A stretch of 64,000 nucleotides of DNA from Confluentibacter lentus (GTDB lineage: Bacteria; Bacteroidota; Bacteroidia; Flavobacteriales; Flavobacteriaceae). Shown in pieces: positions 24,797 through 34,390 of this stretch. Each line of letters starts with the position of its first letter. The stretch's first letter is position 1. The notes beneath the pieces were generated by a model that was not told the DNA's origin, did not search any database, and was given only the letters and a program-made list of their open reading frames with translations. Where the stretch lies: the NCBI RefSeq assembly GCF_002806995.1, contig NZ_NIHE01000001.1, positions 434,001-498,000 on the forward strand, written 5' to 3'. The position numbers and the translations under genes were made by a program.

Positions 24797-27759
24797 TAAC
24801 CTACAATGTTTACTATTTTCCCGGGAACAATAATCACTTTTTTAGGAGTGCGGCCTTGTAATTGTTCTTGGGTTTTTTCATGAGCCATGACCGCTTCTTC
24901 AATTTGTTGTGCATTAAAATCCATGGGCAACTCCATAGTGAATTTCATTTTTCCATTGAAAGAAATCGGGTAATTTTTACTGCTTTCTACCAAATGGCTG
25001 GCATCAAATTTTGGAAATGGCGCTGTTGAAATGGATTCGGTATGTCCCAACTTTTCCCATAATTCCTCTGCGATGTGTGGTGCATAAGGCGACAATAAAA
25101 TCAGTAAGGGTTCTAATATATCTTTGGAGGTACATTTTTGAGCCGTCAATTCATTTACCGCAATCATGAACGTGGACACTGAGGTGTTGAACGAAAAATT
25201 CTCAATATCTTCTTGTGCTTTTTTAATGGTTTTATGAAGCGTTTTTAAGTTGTCTTTAGTTGGTTCAGCATCGTTTACAAGCAATCCGTTTTCATCAACA
25301 TACAATCTCCAAAGTTTTTTAAGGAACCCATGAACGCCTGTAATTCCTGCCGTATTCCAAGGTTTGTATTGTTCTAAAGGGCCTAAAAACATTTCGTAAA
25401 GACGTAAACTGTCGGCTCCGTATTGTTCACAAATTTGGTCTGGATTGACGACGTTGTATTTAGATTTGGACATTTTTTCGACTTCTCTTTTTACTTTGAA
25501 AGTTCCGTCTTCTTCTAATTTAAATTTAAAATCTTTATACTCCGACCTCCAATTCTTCAATCCCTGAATATCCAATTCATCTGATGCATTAACCAAAGAA
25601 ACATCAATATGAATTGGATGAAAAGACACGATTGGTTTTCTTATCTGTTCATAACTCATAATTTCTTCTACATGCCAATTTCTATAATTATCTGGATAAT
25701 TAGGATGCCAAAAATCAAAATCAAAATTTTCAATATAACTTTTGGAAACTAATATGTTTTCAAATCCACTAATCTCTATTATTTCACCAGTAGAATCTCT
25801 GAACTTAAAATCGAATCTTAAATTATATGCTAAAGCACTTGTCCCCAAAATCATCCCTTGGTTAATCAGCTTTTTGGCATATTCATCCACAGGCACCAAG
25901 CCTTTATCAAACAAGAATTTTTGCCAAAAACGGGAGTATAATAAATGGCCGGTGGCGTGTTCGCTACCGCCAATGTATAAATCGACATCTTTCCAATAGT
26001 TTAAGGCTTCTTTACTGGCAAATTCGTTTTCATTATGGGCATCCATATAACGGTTAAAATACCAGGAACTGCCTGCCCAACCTGGCATGGTGTTGAGTTC
26101 TAAAGGATGGATCGTTTTATTGTCAATTAAGTCATTTGAAACTACTTCATTTTTAGTCGTGTCCCAAGCCCAAACGGTGGCATTCCCTAAAGGTGGCTCA
26201 CCAGTTTCAGTTGGTAAATATTTTTCAACTTCCGGTAATTTTATGGGTAAATGTTTGGCATCAATCATTTGTGGCATACCATCTACATAATACACTGGGA
26301 AGGGTTCGCCCCAATAACGTTGGCGACTAAACACCGCATCACGCAAACGGTAATTGGTTTTTCCTTGTCCTTGTCCTAGTTTTTCAAGTTCGGCAATGAC
26401 TTTTTTGGTCGCTTCTTTATAGTTTAATCCGTTTAAAAAATCACTATTAGCAATAATGGTTTTGTCCTTATCCGCAAAAGCTTCTTTTGAAATATCTGCG
26501 CCCTGAAAAATATTTGGGATCGGGATATTAAAATGTTTTGCAAAATCGTAATCGCGCTGGTCACCACATGGTACGGACATCACGGCGCCTGTTCCATAGC
26601 CAGCTAACACGTAATCGCCAATCCATACCGGAATGGGCTCTTTGGTAAAAGGATGTTCTACATATGCTCCTGTAAACGCTCCTGAAATGGTTTTTACATC
26701 GGCCATACGATCACGTTCACTACGTTTGGCGGTGGCTTCGATATAGTTTTCAACCTCAGCTTTTTGTGCTGGTGTTGTGATTTGCGATACGAGTTCGTGT
26801 TCTGGAGCTAATGTCATGAATGACACTCCGAAAATGGTGTCGGGACGTGTCGTAAATACGGTAATTCTGAATTCTGAATTCTGAATTCTGAATTCCACAT
26901 GAGCTCCAACCGATTTTCCAATCCAGTTGCGTTGGGTTTCTTTTAAGGATTCTGTCCAGTCGATGGTTTCCAAACCTTGAAGCAAACGTTCGGCATAAGC
27001 AGAAATACGCATGCTCCATTGAGTCATTTTTTTACGGATAACGGGATGGCCTCCACGTTCTGAAACACCATTGACTATTTCATCGTTTGCCAACACCGTT
27101 CCCAATGCAGGGCACCAGTTCACTTCGGTTTCAGCTAAATAGGTGAGTCTATATTGTAATAAAATTTGTTGTTGTTTGATGGTATCAAATGCTTTCCATT
27201 CTTCAGCAGAAAAAGTTTGTATAGTATCATCACAAACGGCATTTATTTTTGAATTGCCTTCCGAAGCAAATCTTTTTATCAATTCTGAGATGTCTTCGGC
27301 TTTATCACTATCCTTATTATACCAAGAATTGAACAATTGAATGAAAATCCACTGCGTCCATTTGTAATAGCTTGGGTCAGAGGTTCGCACTTCACGAGAC
27401 CAATCGAAAGAAAAACCAATTTGATCTAATTGACGGCGATATGTTTTAATATTTTCTTCGGTCGTCAGCGCAGGATGTTGTCCCGTTTGAATGGCATATT
27501 GTTCAGCTGGTAAGCCAAAACTATCATACCCTTGCGGATGCAATACATTAAAACCTTGATGGCGTTTGTAACGTGCATAAATATCGGAAGCGATATACCC
27601 TAACGGATGCCCAACATGCAAACCGGCACCACTGGGGTACGGAAACATATCTAACACATAATATTTAGGCTTTTCAGAATTGTTTTCTGCTCTAAACGTT
27701 TGGTTTTTGGCCCAATATTTTTGCCATTTGGCTTCTATCTCGTTAAAATTGTAATTCAT
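24796..27759 (-). CDS. leuS: Leucyl-tRNA synthetase
   Basis: 987-residue class I synthetase charging tRNA-Leu, longer than the roughly 860 residues of E. coli LeuRS. Seen: HIGH-type HVGH (residues 48-51), the CP1 editing domain with VFTTRPDTIFG and GYGTGAVMSVPCGDQRDYDFA, GGSEHATGHLLYSRFW, and KMSKSKYN. An insertion of roughly 90 residues precedes KMSKS (LRFDFKFRDSTGEI to KVKREVEKM), as is usual for Bacteroidota. Residues 289-299, in the editing domain's first hairpin, are encoded by four tandem ATTCTGA heptamers and read EFRIQNSEFRI. The -7 element TAAATTTG is at 27786-27793. Confidence 0.97.
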   Translation of the reverse strand: MNYNFNEIEAKWQKYWAKNQTFRAENNSEKPKYYVLDMFPYPSGAGLHVGHPLGYIASDIYARYKRHQGFNVLHPQGYDSFGLPAEQYAIQTGQHPALTTEENIKTYRRQLDQIGFSFDWSREVRTSDPSYYKWTQWIFIQLFNSWYNKDSDKAEDISELIKRFASEGNSKINAVCDDTIQTFSAEEWKAFDTIKQQQILLQYRLTYLAETEVNWCPALGTVLANDEIVNGVSERGGHPVIRKKMTQWSMRISAYAERLLQGLETIDWTESLKETQRNWIGKSVGAHVEFRIQNSEFRITVFTTRPDTIFGVSFMTLAPEHELVSQITTPAQKAEVENYIEATAKRSERDRMADVKTISGAFTGAYVEHPFTKEPIPVWIGDYVLAGYGTGAVMSVPCGDQRDYDFAKHFNIPIPNIFQGADISKEAFADKDKTIIANSDFLNGLNYKEATKKVIAELEKLGQGQGKTNYRLRDAVFSRQRYWGEPFPVYYVDGMPQMIDAKHLPIKLPEVEKYLPTETGEPPLGNATVWAWDTTKNEVVSNDLIDNKTIHPLELNTMPGWAGSSWYFNRYMDAHNENEFASKEALNYWKDVDLYIGGSEHATGHLLYSRFWQKFLFDKGLVPVDEYAKKLINQGMILGTSALAYNLRFDFKFRDSTGEIIEISGFENILVSKSYIENFDFDFWHPNYPDNYRNWHVEEIMSYEQIRKPIVSFHPIHIDVSLVNASDELDIQGLKNWRSEYKDFKFKLEEDGTFKVKREVEKMSKSKYNVVNPDQICEQYGADSLRLYEMFLGPLEQYKPWNTAGITGVHGFLKKLWRLYVDENGLLVNDAEPTKDNLKTLHKTIKKAQEDIENFSFNTSVSTFMIAVNELTAQKCTSKDILEPLLILLSPYAPHIAEELWEKLGHTESISTAPFPKFDASHLVESSKNYPISFNGKMKFTMELPMDFNAQQIEEAVMAHEKTQEQLQGRTPKKVIIVPGKIVNIVG
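26864..26895. repeat. Heptamer tandem repeat (ATTCTGA)x4 inside leuS
   Basis: Four perfect copies of ATTCTGA (26864-26891) followed by ATTC. It lies wholly within the leuS reading frame and encodes a repeated FRIQNSE-like segment. Three units (21 bases) would be a frame-neutral change; single-unit gain or loss would break the gene. Confidence 0.95.
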
Positions 27760-27785
27760 TATAATTTTTTCCGCTTATAAAAGCG

Positions 27786-27793
27786 CAAATTTA
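27786..27793 (-). promoter_or_regulatory. Candidate -7 element for leuS
   Basis: TAAATTTG on the minus strand, 27 bases upstream of the leuS ATG at 27759. Confidence 0.5.
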
Positions 27794-27894
27794 AACTTAT
27801 TGGTTAACAATGAAAAGGTTATTTCCTATTTAATCACTTTCATCTTTCATAGAAATAAATAATCCAGTTTAAGTTTCATTTAAAATGCAAGTTG

Positions 27895-27902
27895 TAATTT
27901 TG
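27895..27902 (+). promoter_or_regulatory. Candidate -7 element for the EamA transporter gene
   Basis: TAATTTTG 23 bases before the TTG at 27925. No ATG lies between, which supports the TTG start of that gene. Confidence 0.45.
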
Positions 27903-27924
27903 CCGTTTTAAAAACACTTCCTTT

Positions 27925-28830
27925 TTGATAAGCAATTCAACCAAAGCCCATGCCGCTTTACTAGGAGCCAATACCATTTATGGTGCTAGTTATATCATAG
28001 CCAAAGGCATTATGCCCGAAAAAATTGATCCGACTGCGATGGTTGTTATTCGACTTGGTGTTTGTACACTTTTATTTTGGCTGATTAAATTCTCGCTTAC
28101 TAGGGAACGCATTGAGAAAAAAGATTTGCTCATATTTCTTATGTGCGGCTTGTTTGGTGGTGCAGCCAGTCAGTTGTTATTTTTTCATGGTATTAGTTTA
28201 ACATCGCCCATTGATGCGTCCATTATTATGACGCTAACACCTGTAGTTGTTTTGGTTTTTAGTTTGTTTATTTTAAAAGAACGCATTACAAAAAACAAAC
28301 TATTAGGCATTGCCATTGGTGGTATCGGCGCCATTACACTCATTATATATGGCAATACAGCTATTGGAACCAGTTCGTTCCTCGGCAATTTGTTCATCTT
28401 TCTAAATGCCTGCTTTTACGGACTTTTTCTTGTTTTGGCAAAAAGCTTGATGAAAAAATACCATCCCATAACGGTTATTAGTTGGATGTTTTTAATTGGA
28501 TTTGTCATCGTTTTTCCGTTTGGCATTGATAATGTATTAACCACAGATTTTGAAGCCTTTACTTTAAACTCCTACTTAATAGCGGGCTATATGGTGTTAT
28601 TTACAACCTTTCTGGCGTATCTTCTAAATATTTATGCCCTTAATCATGTTTCGCCTTCTGTGAATAGCAGTTATATTTATTTTCAACCTGCGGTGAGTTT
28701 TATTATGGTAAGCATTTTGGCTTATACATTCATGGATGACACCTATTCAAAAGACATTAATTTAATAAAAATATTAAGTTGTTTGCTTGTAGTTGTAGGT
28801 GTGTACTTGGTAAGTAAACCACAAAAATAG
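27925..28830 (+). CDS. EamA/DMT family transporter
   Basis: 301-residue inner-membrane protein with ten hydrophobic helices in two EamA halves (residues about 8-140 and 150-297). Seen: ALLGANTIYGASYIIAKGI at the start, FLMCGLFGGAASQLLFFHGISLTSPIDASIIMTLTPVVVLVFS in the first half and the parallel LNHVSPSVNSSYIYFQPAVSFIM in the second. Exported metabolite unknown. The start is TTG at 27925 because the next in-frame ATG would remove the first helix. Confidence 0.88.
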   Translation: MISNSTKAHAALLGANTIYGASYIIAKGIMPEKIDPTAMVVIRLGVCTLLFWLIKFSLTRERIEKKDLLIFLMCGLFGGAASQLLFFHGISLTSPIDASIIMTLTPVVVLVFSLFILKERITKNKLLGIAIGGIGAITLIIYGNTAIGTSSFLGNLFIFLNACFYGLFLVLAKSLMKKYHPITVISWMFLIGFVIVFPFGIDNVLTTDFEAFTLNSYLIAGYMVLFTTFLAYLLNIYALNHVSPSVNSSYIYFQPAVSFIMVSILAYTFMDDTYSKDINLIKILSCLLVVVGVYLVSKPQK

Positions 28831-28934
28831 CGGCAATTAAACAGGCAATAAAAAACAATATTTAAAGTTTAAACCTAGTAAACCCTAAGTAATAAGATTT
28901 CTTTATTATTTTTACAACTTCAACGACATGATGT

Positions 28935-29813
28935 ATGGGTTCAAGATTTGAAAAAGACCAAAAACGCCGACTTATTTCTTCTTATTTTTCAGTGGTATTA
29001 AGTATTGCTTTGGTACTTTTTTTATTAGGATTATTGGGAATGTTGGTGCTTAACGCCAAAAAAGTATCTGATCATTTTAAAGAACAGGTGGTGCTTACTA
29101 TCTATTTGAAAGAATCGGCAAAAGAAGTTGAAACCAAACAACTTGAAAAAAGTTTGGCTTTGTCTGATTATGTAAAGTCTATTGAATATGTTTCCAAAGA
29201 ACAGGCTGCCGAGATTATGAAAGCCGAAAACGGTGAAGATTTTATGGATTTTGTGGGATACAATCCGTTGCAAAATAGTATTGATGTCCATTTAAAAGCA
29301 GATTTTGTGACTTCGGAACAACTTGAAAAAATTTCTGAAGAAGCGGCATCCAAAAACTTTGTAGATGAAGTGACTTATGATAACGACTTAGTAAACTTAA
29401 TGAACGATAACGTTAAAAAAATCAGTTTTTGGGTATTGGTCATAAGTGGTATTTTTACCCTCATTGCGGTATTACTAATAAATAGTTCGATTAGATTAGC
29501 GGTATATTCCAAACGATTCACCATAAAAACCATGCAAATGGTTGGGGCTACCAAACAGTTTATTAGGCGCCCCTTTGTTTGGCAAAGTGTTCGTTTAGGC
29601 ATCATTGGCGCAGTTGTAGCTTTAATTGGTATGGCCATCGTTCTGTATTATTTAAACAAAACTTTTAGTGAATTGCAATTGCTTAGCAATCCTGTATTGG
29701 TGACACTTTTATTTGTTGGTGTTTTCGCCTTGGGAATCGTGATCACTTGGATAAGCACACATATTGCCACACAACGCTTTTTAAATTTGAAGACGGACGA
29801 TCTATATTATTAG
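28935..29813 (+). CDS. ftsX: Cell-division ABC transporter subunit FtsX
   Basis: 292 residues with the FtsX topology: N-terminal cytoplasmic tail, membrane helix 1 (about 18-40), a periplasmic loop of some 130 residues (VVLTIYLKESAKEVE to DLVNLMNDN), then three helices in the C-terminal MacB/FtsX-like domain (ISFWVLVISGIFTLIAVLLINSSIRLAVYSKRFTIKTMQMVGATKQFI). FtsEX couples ATP hydrolysis to septal cell-wall hydrolysis. No ftsE is adjacent here. DUF3098, uppP and truB follow on the same strand. Confidence 0.93.
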   Translation: MGSRFEKDQKRRLISSYFSVVLSIALVLFLLGLLGMLVLNAKKVSDHFKEQVVLTIYLKESAKEVETKQLEKSLALSDYVKSIEYVSKEQAAEIMKAENGEDFMDFVGYNPLQNSIDVHLKADFVTSEQLEKISEEAASKNFVDEVTYDNDLVNLMNDNVKKISFWVLVISGIFTLIAVLLINSSIRLAVYSKRFTIKTMQMVGATKQFIRRPFVWQSVRLGIIGAVVALIGMAIVLYYLNKTFSELQLLSNPVLVTLLFVGVFALGIVITWISTHIATQRFLNLKTDDLYY

Positions 29814-29853
29814 GTCTTGGGTTCTGGGTCTTGGGTAGTGGGTCTTGGGTCTT
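29813..29853. repeat. Heptamer tandem repeat (GGTCTTG)n after ftsX
   Basis: Six 7-base units starting in the ftsX stop codon: GGTCTTG, GGTTCTG, GGTCTTG, GGTAGTG, GGTCTTG, GGTCTT. Period is exactly 7 with point differences. It fills most of the spacer ahead of the DUF3098 gene. Confidence 0.9.
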
Positions 29854-29929
29854 AAATTAGATTTCCATTAACACTATTGTTTTAAATAAATCTGTTATTT
29901 TGCATTAAAATATTCTGAGAAAGAAAATT

Positions 29930-30184
29930 ATGGGAGAAAAAAAACGTAAAGAAGAGTCTAAAAGCGGATTTGTTTTTGGTAGAAAAAATTACAAATTCAT
30001 GTTTATAGGTTTGGCTTGTATCGCTTTGGGCTTTATCCTCATGGCTGGTGGCGGCAGTGACGACCCCAATGTTTTTAACCCAGATATTTTTAGTTGGAGA
30101 CGTATTCGTTTAGCACCAACTTTAATTTTAATTGGTTTTGGTATTCAAGTATATGCTATTTTGCTAAACCCAGATAAGGAATAA
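29930..30184 (+). CDS. DUF3098 family small membrane protein
   Basis: 84 residues, very basic N terminus (MGEKKRKEESKSGFVFGRKNYKFM) and two hydrophobic helices (about 24-43 and 62-79) joined by GGGSDDPNVFNPDIFSWRRI. The FGRKNYKFMFIGLACIALGFILM pattern is DUF3098, typically located between ftsX and uppP in Flavobacteriaceae. Function unknown; division or wall synthesis is suggested by context. Its stop is immediately next to the convergent glycerate kinase stop. Confidence 0.85.
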   Translation: MGEKKRKEESKSGFVFGRKNYKFMFIGLACIALGFILMAGGGSDDPNVFNPDIFSWRRIRLAPTLILIGFGIQVYAILLNPDKE

Positions 30185-31312
30185 TTATCCCATGATACTT
30201 TTGGCAAATTTGGTTGCCATTTTTGAAAGATAATATTCAGCATTTGCTATGGCATCTTCCAAATTTTCCGCCTCATTAACAATAGAATCTAAATAGGAAA
30301 TCCCCAAACTATTCGCTTTTTCTTTTGAAAGTGTTGAAATTCCGCATAATGCAGCAACAGGAATTTTATTTTGACTTGCAGATTTTAAAACCCCATGAAT
30401 GGTTTTGCCCGAAAGCGTTTGTGAATCTAATCTGCCTTCACCCGTAATAATCCAATCAGCATTTTTAATTTTCTCATCAAAATCTATCAAATCCTTAACC
30501 AAAGAAATACCAGATTGCAATTCTGCATCTAAAAAAACCATCGCTCCAGCACCCATACCCCCTGCAGCTCCAGCTCCTTCAATGTTTTGAACATCTTTTT
30601 TGAAATGCCTTAGAAATATATTTGAAATATGCTTCAAACCTTCATCTAAAACTACTATTTCCTCTTTAGAAGCACCTTTTTGTGGGCCATAAATAAAAGC
30701 AGCGCCATTTTCTCCGAATAACGGGTTATTTACATCGCAGGCCACCTTAAACTTTATATGCTTTAAGATTTCTGGAACATTATCACTATTTATAAAATGA
30801 ATTTTTGATAAGTTACTACCAATAGGACTGAGCTCATAACCATCCTCATCTTCAAATTTATAACCCAAAGCTTTAGCCATACCAATGCCACAATCATTGG
30901 TTGCGCTACCTCCAATTCCTAGAATAATTGTTTTTGCTCCTTTTTCAATAGCATCCTTAATAATTTCACCAGTACCAAGTGACGTGGTATAAAAACAATT
31001 CTGTTCATATGGCTTTAAAAGAGCCATGCCAGAAGCTACTGCCATTTCAATAAATGCCGTTTTGATAGAATCTATATATAGATAAGATGCATTAATTGAT
31101 CTGAACAGAGGGTCTTTAACATTTACTTTTATACGTTTACTCTTTAAATTATACTCCAAAACATCAACAGTACCATCTCCACCATCAGCAAGTGGCAAAG
31201 CAAGTATTTCGGCATCTTGCAGCAACTTTTCTAAGCTTTCTTTTACAATTTTACAAAATTGCAAACCCGTTAAAGAGCCTTTAAATTTATCTGGCGCGAT
31301 TACAAATTTCAT
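30185..31312 (-). CDS. Glycerate kinase (GarK family)
   Basis: 375 residues; phosphorylates D-glycerate with ATP, giving 2-phosphoglycerate in this family. Seen: IAPDKFKGSLTGLQ at the N terminus, LPLADGGDGTVDVL, LGIGGSATNDCGIGMAKALGYKF, GAGAAGGMGAGAMVFL, and WIITGEGRLDSQTLSGKT. Complete with no damage. It lies on the opposite strand inside the otherwise co-directional ftsX-DUF3098-uppP-truB series, so it appears to be an insertion in that conserved order. Confidence 0.93.
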   Translation of the reverse strand: MKFVIAPDKFKGSLTGLQFCKIVKESLEKLLQDAEILALPLADGGDGTVDVLEYNLKSKRIKVNVKDPLFRSINASYLYIDSIKTAFIEMAVASGMALLKPYEQNCFYTTSLGTGEIIKDAIEKGAKTIILGIGGSATNDCGIGMAKALGYKFEDEDGYELSPIGSNLSKIHFINSDNVPEILKHIKFKVACDVNNPLFGENGAAFIYGPQKGASKEEIVVLDEGLKHISNIFLRHFKKDVQNIEGAGAAGGMGAGAMVFLDAELQSGISLVKDLIDFDEKIKNADWIITGEGRLDSQTLSGKTIHGVLKSASQNKIPVAALCGISTLSKEKANSLGISYLDSIVNEAENLEDAIANAEYYLSKMATKFAKSIMG

Positions 31313-31449
31313 ACAAAACTTATCAAGGTTTGGGTCATAAACAAATATAACAAAGCCGAAAGATTTAAATGCTTTATTTTAGTTAACTCATGATATATTT
31401 ATTAATATTAATTATATGTTTAACTGGTGTTATTATATATTTTTGCCAT

Positions 31450-32235
31450 ATGAATTTAATTGAATCTATTATCCTAGCCATTATAGAAGGTCTAACGGAA
31501 TTTTTGCCCGTTTCTTCTACTGGACACATGATTGTTGCATCTTCATTTTTTGGTATTGCTCAAGAAGATTTTACAAAACTTTTCACCATTGTCATTCAGT
31601 TGGGAACAATTATGTCAGTTATCGTTCTTTATTTCAAGCGATTTTTCCAAAGTTTAGACTTCTATTTTAAATTGTTTGTCGCTTTCATACCAGCGGTTAT
31701 TCTAGGCTTATTATTTAGCGATGCCATTGACGGCTTATTGGAAAACCCTATTACTGTTGCCATTTCATTAATTATTGGTGGTTTTTTATTATTAAAGGTT
31801 GATGATTGGTTTGGTAATGAAGAAGGCACCGAGATTTCCTATCTAACAGCTTTAAAAATTGGTTTTTTTCAATGTTTGGCAATGATTCCAGGTGTCTCTA
31901 GAAGTGGCGCGAGTATTGTTGGTGGCATGAGTCAGAAATTATCAAGAACTGTGGCTGCGGAATTTTCTTTTTTCTTGGCCATTCCAACCATGTTGGGAGC
32001 TACCGTAAAAAAAAGCTATGATTATTATAAAGCAGGTTTTGAGTTGACCCAAGACCAAGTGAACCTTTTAATTATTGGTAATGTTGTTGGTTTTATTGTG
32101 GCATTAATTGCTATTAAATCTTTCATTAATTATTTAAGCAAACACGGTTTTAAAGTTTTTGGATATTATAGAATCATCGCAGGAGCTTGCATTCTTATCA
32201 TTCATTTCTTTATTCAAAAGTTAACCATCATTTAA
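31450..32235 (+). CDS. uppP: Undecaprenyl-diphosphatase
   Basis: 261-residue (from the ATG at 31450) integral membrane enzyme that recycles undecaprenyl diphosphate to the monophosphate lipid carrier for wall synthesis and gives bacitracin resistance. Seen: the catalytic [17 protein letters not shown] near the N terminus and [13 protein letters not shown] with the active-site Arg, plus about eight hydrophobic helices. An ATG at 31390 would add 20 hydrophobic residues absent from the family, so the later ATG is preferred. Its stop overlaps the truB ATG by one base. Confidence 0.95.
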   Translation: MNLIESIILAIIEGLTEFLPVSSTGHMIVASSFFGIAQEDFTKLFTIVIQLGTIMSVIVLYFKRFFQSLDFYFKLFVAFIPAVILGLLFSDAIDGLLENPITVAISLIIGGFLLLKVDDWFGNEEGTEISYLTALKIGFFQCLAMIPGVSRSGASIVGGMSQKLSRTVAAEFSFFLAIPTMLGATVKKSYDYYKAGFELTQDQVNLLIIGNVVGFIVALIAIKSFINYLSKHGFKVFGYYRIIAGACILIIHFFIQKLTII

Positions 32236-32924
32236 TGACTGCGGAAGACTATCAATCGGGTCAAATTTTACTCATAGACAAACCCTTGCACTGGACGTCT
32301 TTTCAAGTCGTCAATAAATTACGCTGGGAACTTAAGCAAACCTTCAAACTTAAAAACATCAAAGTTGGGCATGCTGGGACTTTAGATCCCTTGGCAACAG
32401 GACTTTTAATAATTTGCACCGGTAAAATGACCAAGCAAATAGATACGTTTCAAGCACAGGTAAAAGAATATACAGGGACATTAGTTTTAGGAAGTACTAC
32501 ACCTTCATACGATTTGGAAACCGAGATTAATGAAACCTTTCCAACCGAACATATCACTCCTAAATTAATTGAAGAAACTACAAAACAATTTATTGGTGAC
32601 ATTCAACAATATCCGCCCGTTTTTTCAGCTATAAAAAAAGATGGGAAACGTCTTTATGAATTTGCTAGAGCTGGTGAAGATGTTGAGATTAAAGCAAGAA
32701 CCGTCAGCATTTCGGAATTTGAAATCACCAAAATAGATGCCCTAAATATTGACTTTAGAGTGGTTTGTAGCAAAGGTACTTACATCCGGTCTTTAACACA
32801 TGATTTTGGTAAAGCTTTGCAATCCGGCGCGCACTTATCAGCCTTAAGAAGAACAAAAATTGGCGACTTTAATGTAGCTGATGCTATTACCGTTGTCGAT
32901 TTTATTGCGTCACTCAACGACTAA
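32235..32924 (+). CDS. truB: tRNA pseudouridine(55) synthase
   Basis: 229-residue enzyme making pseudouridine 55 in the T-loop of tRNAs. Seen: the catalytic GHAGTLDPLATGLL with Asp 51, SSTTPSYDLETE-like strand, PPVFSAIKKDGKRLYEFARAG and GTYIRSLTHDFG. Start set to the ATG at 32235, which overlaps the uppP stop (TAATG) and gives a family-typical N terminus; a further-upstream start would lie inside uppP. Co-transcribed with uppP. Confidence 0.95.
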   Translation: MTAEDYQSGQILLIDKPLHWTSFQVVNKLRWELKQTFKLKNIKVGHAGTLDPLATGLLIICTGKMTKQIDTFQAQVKEYTGTLVLGSTTPSYDLETEINETFPTEHITPKLIEETTKQFIGDIQQYPPVFSAIKKDGKRLYEFARAGEDVEIKARTVSISEFEITKIDALNIDFRVVCSKGTYIRSLTHDFGKALQSGAHLSALRRTKIGDFNVADAITVVDFIASLND

Positions 32925-32966
32925 GTTATCTAATTTTACGTATATTCGTTAAATATCTCAATAGAT

Positions 32967-33695
32967 TTGAACCTAACAAATCAACATAAAGCCCTACTTA
33001 TAACCATTTTCCTGTCTGGAACTGTGGTACTTTCTGTCTTCAATTTTAATTTAAAACAACATGAAGAATTAGCCTCGGAAAGTTACTATGAAATTGAGCC
33101 AGAAAAAGAATTGACCGAAGAAGAAGTGAAAATCATGGAAGCTTTGGAAAAAATAAATAATGCCAAAGCGGAAACCAATAGTGCTTTTAATGAAACTGCC
33201 GAAAACAAACAATTTGCCCAAGCCTACAAGCCTATTGCGCCACCAGAAGAATACGAATATAAGAGGCCAAGTGAAGATAATGATGATGGCGATGGCGATA
33301 ATTCCAACGCTATTGGTGAACAAAAACCTCTTGAACCGGCAATTAAAAAAGAAGAGTTATCATCATTCAGTAAAGTAAACGATTTATTAAAAAAACAACA
33401 AGCTGAAAGTGTAAACACTAAAAGCACCATTAGCTTTTCTTTGGTTGACCGAAAAAAAGTGTACATTCCGATACCAGTTTACCTTTGTGAAGTTGATGGT
33501 AAAATAGTCATAAATATTACTGTAAATGATAAGGGATATGTTACTGATGCTTATTTAAACAACTCATCTACATCAAACAACGATTGCTTGATTGAGCATG
33601 CTCTTGAATATGCCAGAGACTCCCAATTTAGTCCTGATCCAACTAAAAAAACGCAAGTGGGGTCGATTACTTTTTATTTTATTGGCAAAAATTAG
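32967..33695 (+). CDS. TonB-C-like energy-transducer-related protein
   Basis: 242 residues beginning at a TTG: one N-terminal helix (ALLITIFLSGTVVLSVFNF), a long acidic, Pro/Glu-rich periplasmic stretch (about 35-150, with DNDDGDGDNSN), and a C-terminal about 75-residue domain with IPIPVYLCEVDGKIVINITVNDKGYVTDAYLN resembling the TonB C-terminal fold. The gene follows uppP-truB in flavobacterial order. Whether it spans to outer-membrane receptors as TonB does is not known. The last 17 bases overlap the convergent thioredoxin-fold gene. Confidence 0.75.
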   Translation: MNLTNQHKALLITIFLSGTVVLSVFNFNLKQHEELASESYYEIEPEKELTEEEVKIMEALEKINNAKAETNSAFNETAENKQFAQAYKPIAPPEEYEYKRPSEDNDDGDGDNSNAIGEQKPLEPAIKKEELSSFSKVNDLLKKQQAESVNTKSTISFSLVDRKKVYIPIPVYLCEVDGKIVINITVNDKGYVTDAYLNNSSTSNNDCLIEHALEYARDSQFSPDPTKKTQVGSITFYFIGKN

Positions 33696-34308
33696 GCTCT
33701 AATCTGCAAAGTGCTTCAACAATATCTTCCATAACATTTAAGCCTTTATTGGTATTGTACCAATGTTGTAAATCTTCTTTAAATTCTGGGGTTAATTGAC
33801 CATACTTCGCCTTAAATCTGTTAACATAAGCTGCCGCTTCACTCGGTCTGGGACCATAAGTATATATTACATTGTTTGACTTTTTGTCAATCATAATCAA
33901 TTTGGGAATGGATCTGGTTCCATCAGTTAAAAAGGCATCCATCAATTCAGGATTTTCATCTCGCAGCACCACTTTCAATTCAATGTGTTTATTCATCTCG
34001 GCCAACTTATTAAGAACTGGTAAAATATGGGCACCGTCGCCACACCAACTTTCTACTATAACCAACCAAATAACCTGTTCATTAAACGATTTTAACTTCT
34101 TTTCAATATCTTTAGGTACTACAATGGTTTTGTCCCAACGCTTCATTCTTTTATCATTAAGCATGGTATAATTTACTAATTCTTGAGTTTTTGTATGTCC
34201 GGTCGTAGATTTTTGTTCAATTAATTGCTTAACCAAATCCCTATAGTCTTGGTAAGACATACTGTTTTGCAAACCATTTTTAATAATTGAATCCATTATG
34301 CTCTTCAT
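33679..34308 (-). CDS. Thioredoxin-fold protein with single active-site Cys
   Basis: 209 residues; an N-terminal helical region (about 1-60) and a thioredoxin fold. The active-site loop reads SWCGDGAHILPVL, with Cys 89, but the second Cys of CxxC is replaced by Gly-Ala, and cis-Pro is in GTRSIPKLIMID. This WCGD variant is known in Bacteroidota, annotated as thioredoxin family. It cannot do standard two-Cys disulfide exchange, so monothiol or binding roles are likely. No signal peptide, so cytoplasmic. Convergent with the TonB-C-like gene. Confidence 0.85.
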   Translation of the reverse strand: MKSIMDSIIKNGLQNSMSYQDYRDLVKQLIEQKSTTGHTKTQELVNYTMLNDKRMKRWDKTIVVPKDIEKKLKSFNEQVIWLVIVESWCGDGAHILPVLNKLAEMNKHIELKVVLRDENPELMDAFLTDGTRSIPKLIMIDKKSNNVIYTYGPRPSEAAAYVNRFKAKYGQLTPEFKEDLQHWYNTNKGLNVMEDIVEALCRLEPNFCQ

Positions 34309-34390
34309 TTTATAAAAACAAAATTAGTATCTTGCTATTACTTTAAAGATGACTTTTATCATGCTTTTATTTAACATTCACTAAAATATT

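Noticed and set aside
31390-31449. Upstream start for uppP
   Set aside because: Would add a hydrophobic stretch not found in the family; the next ATG gives the canonical N terminus.
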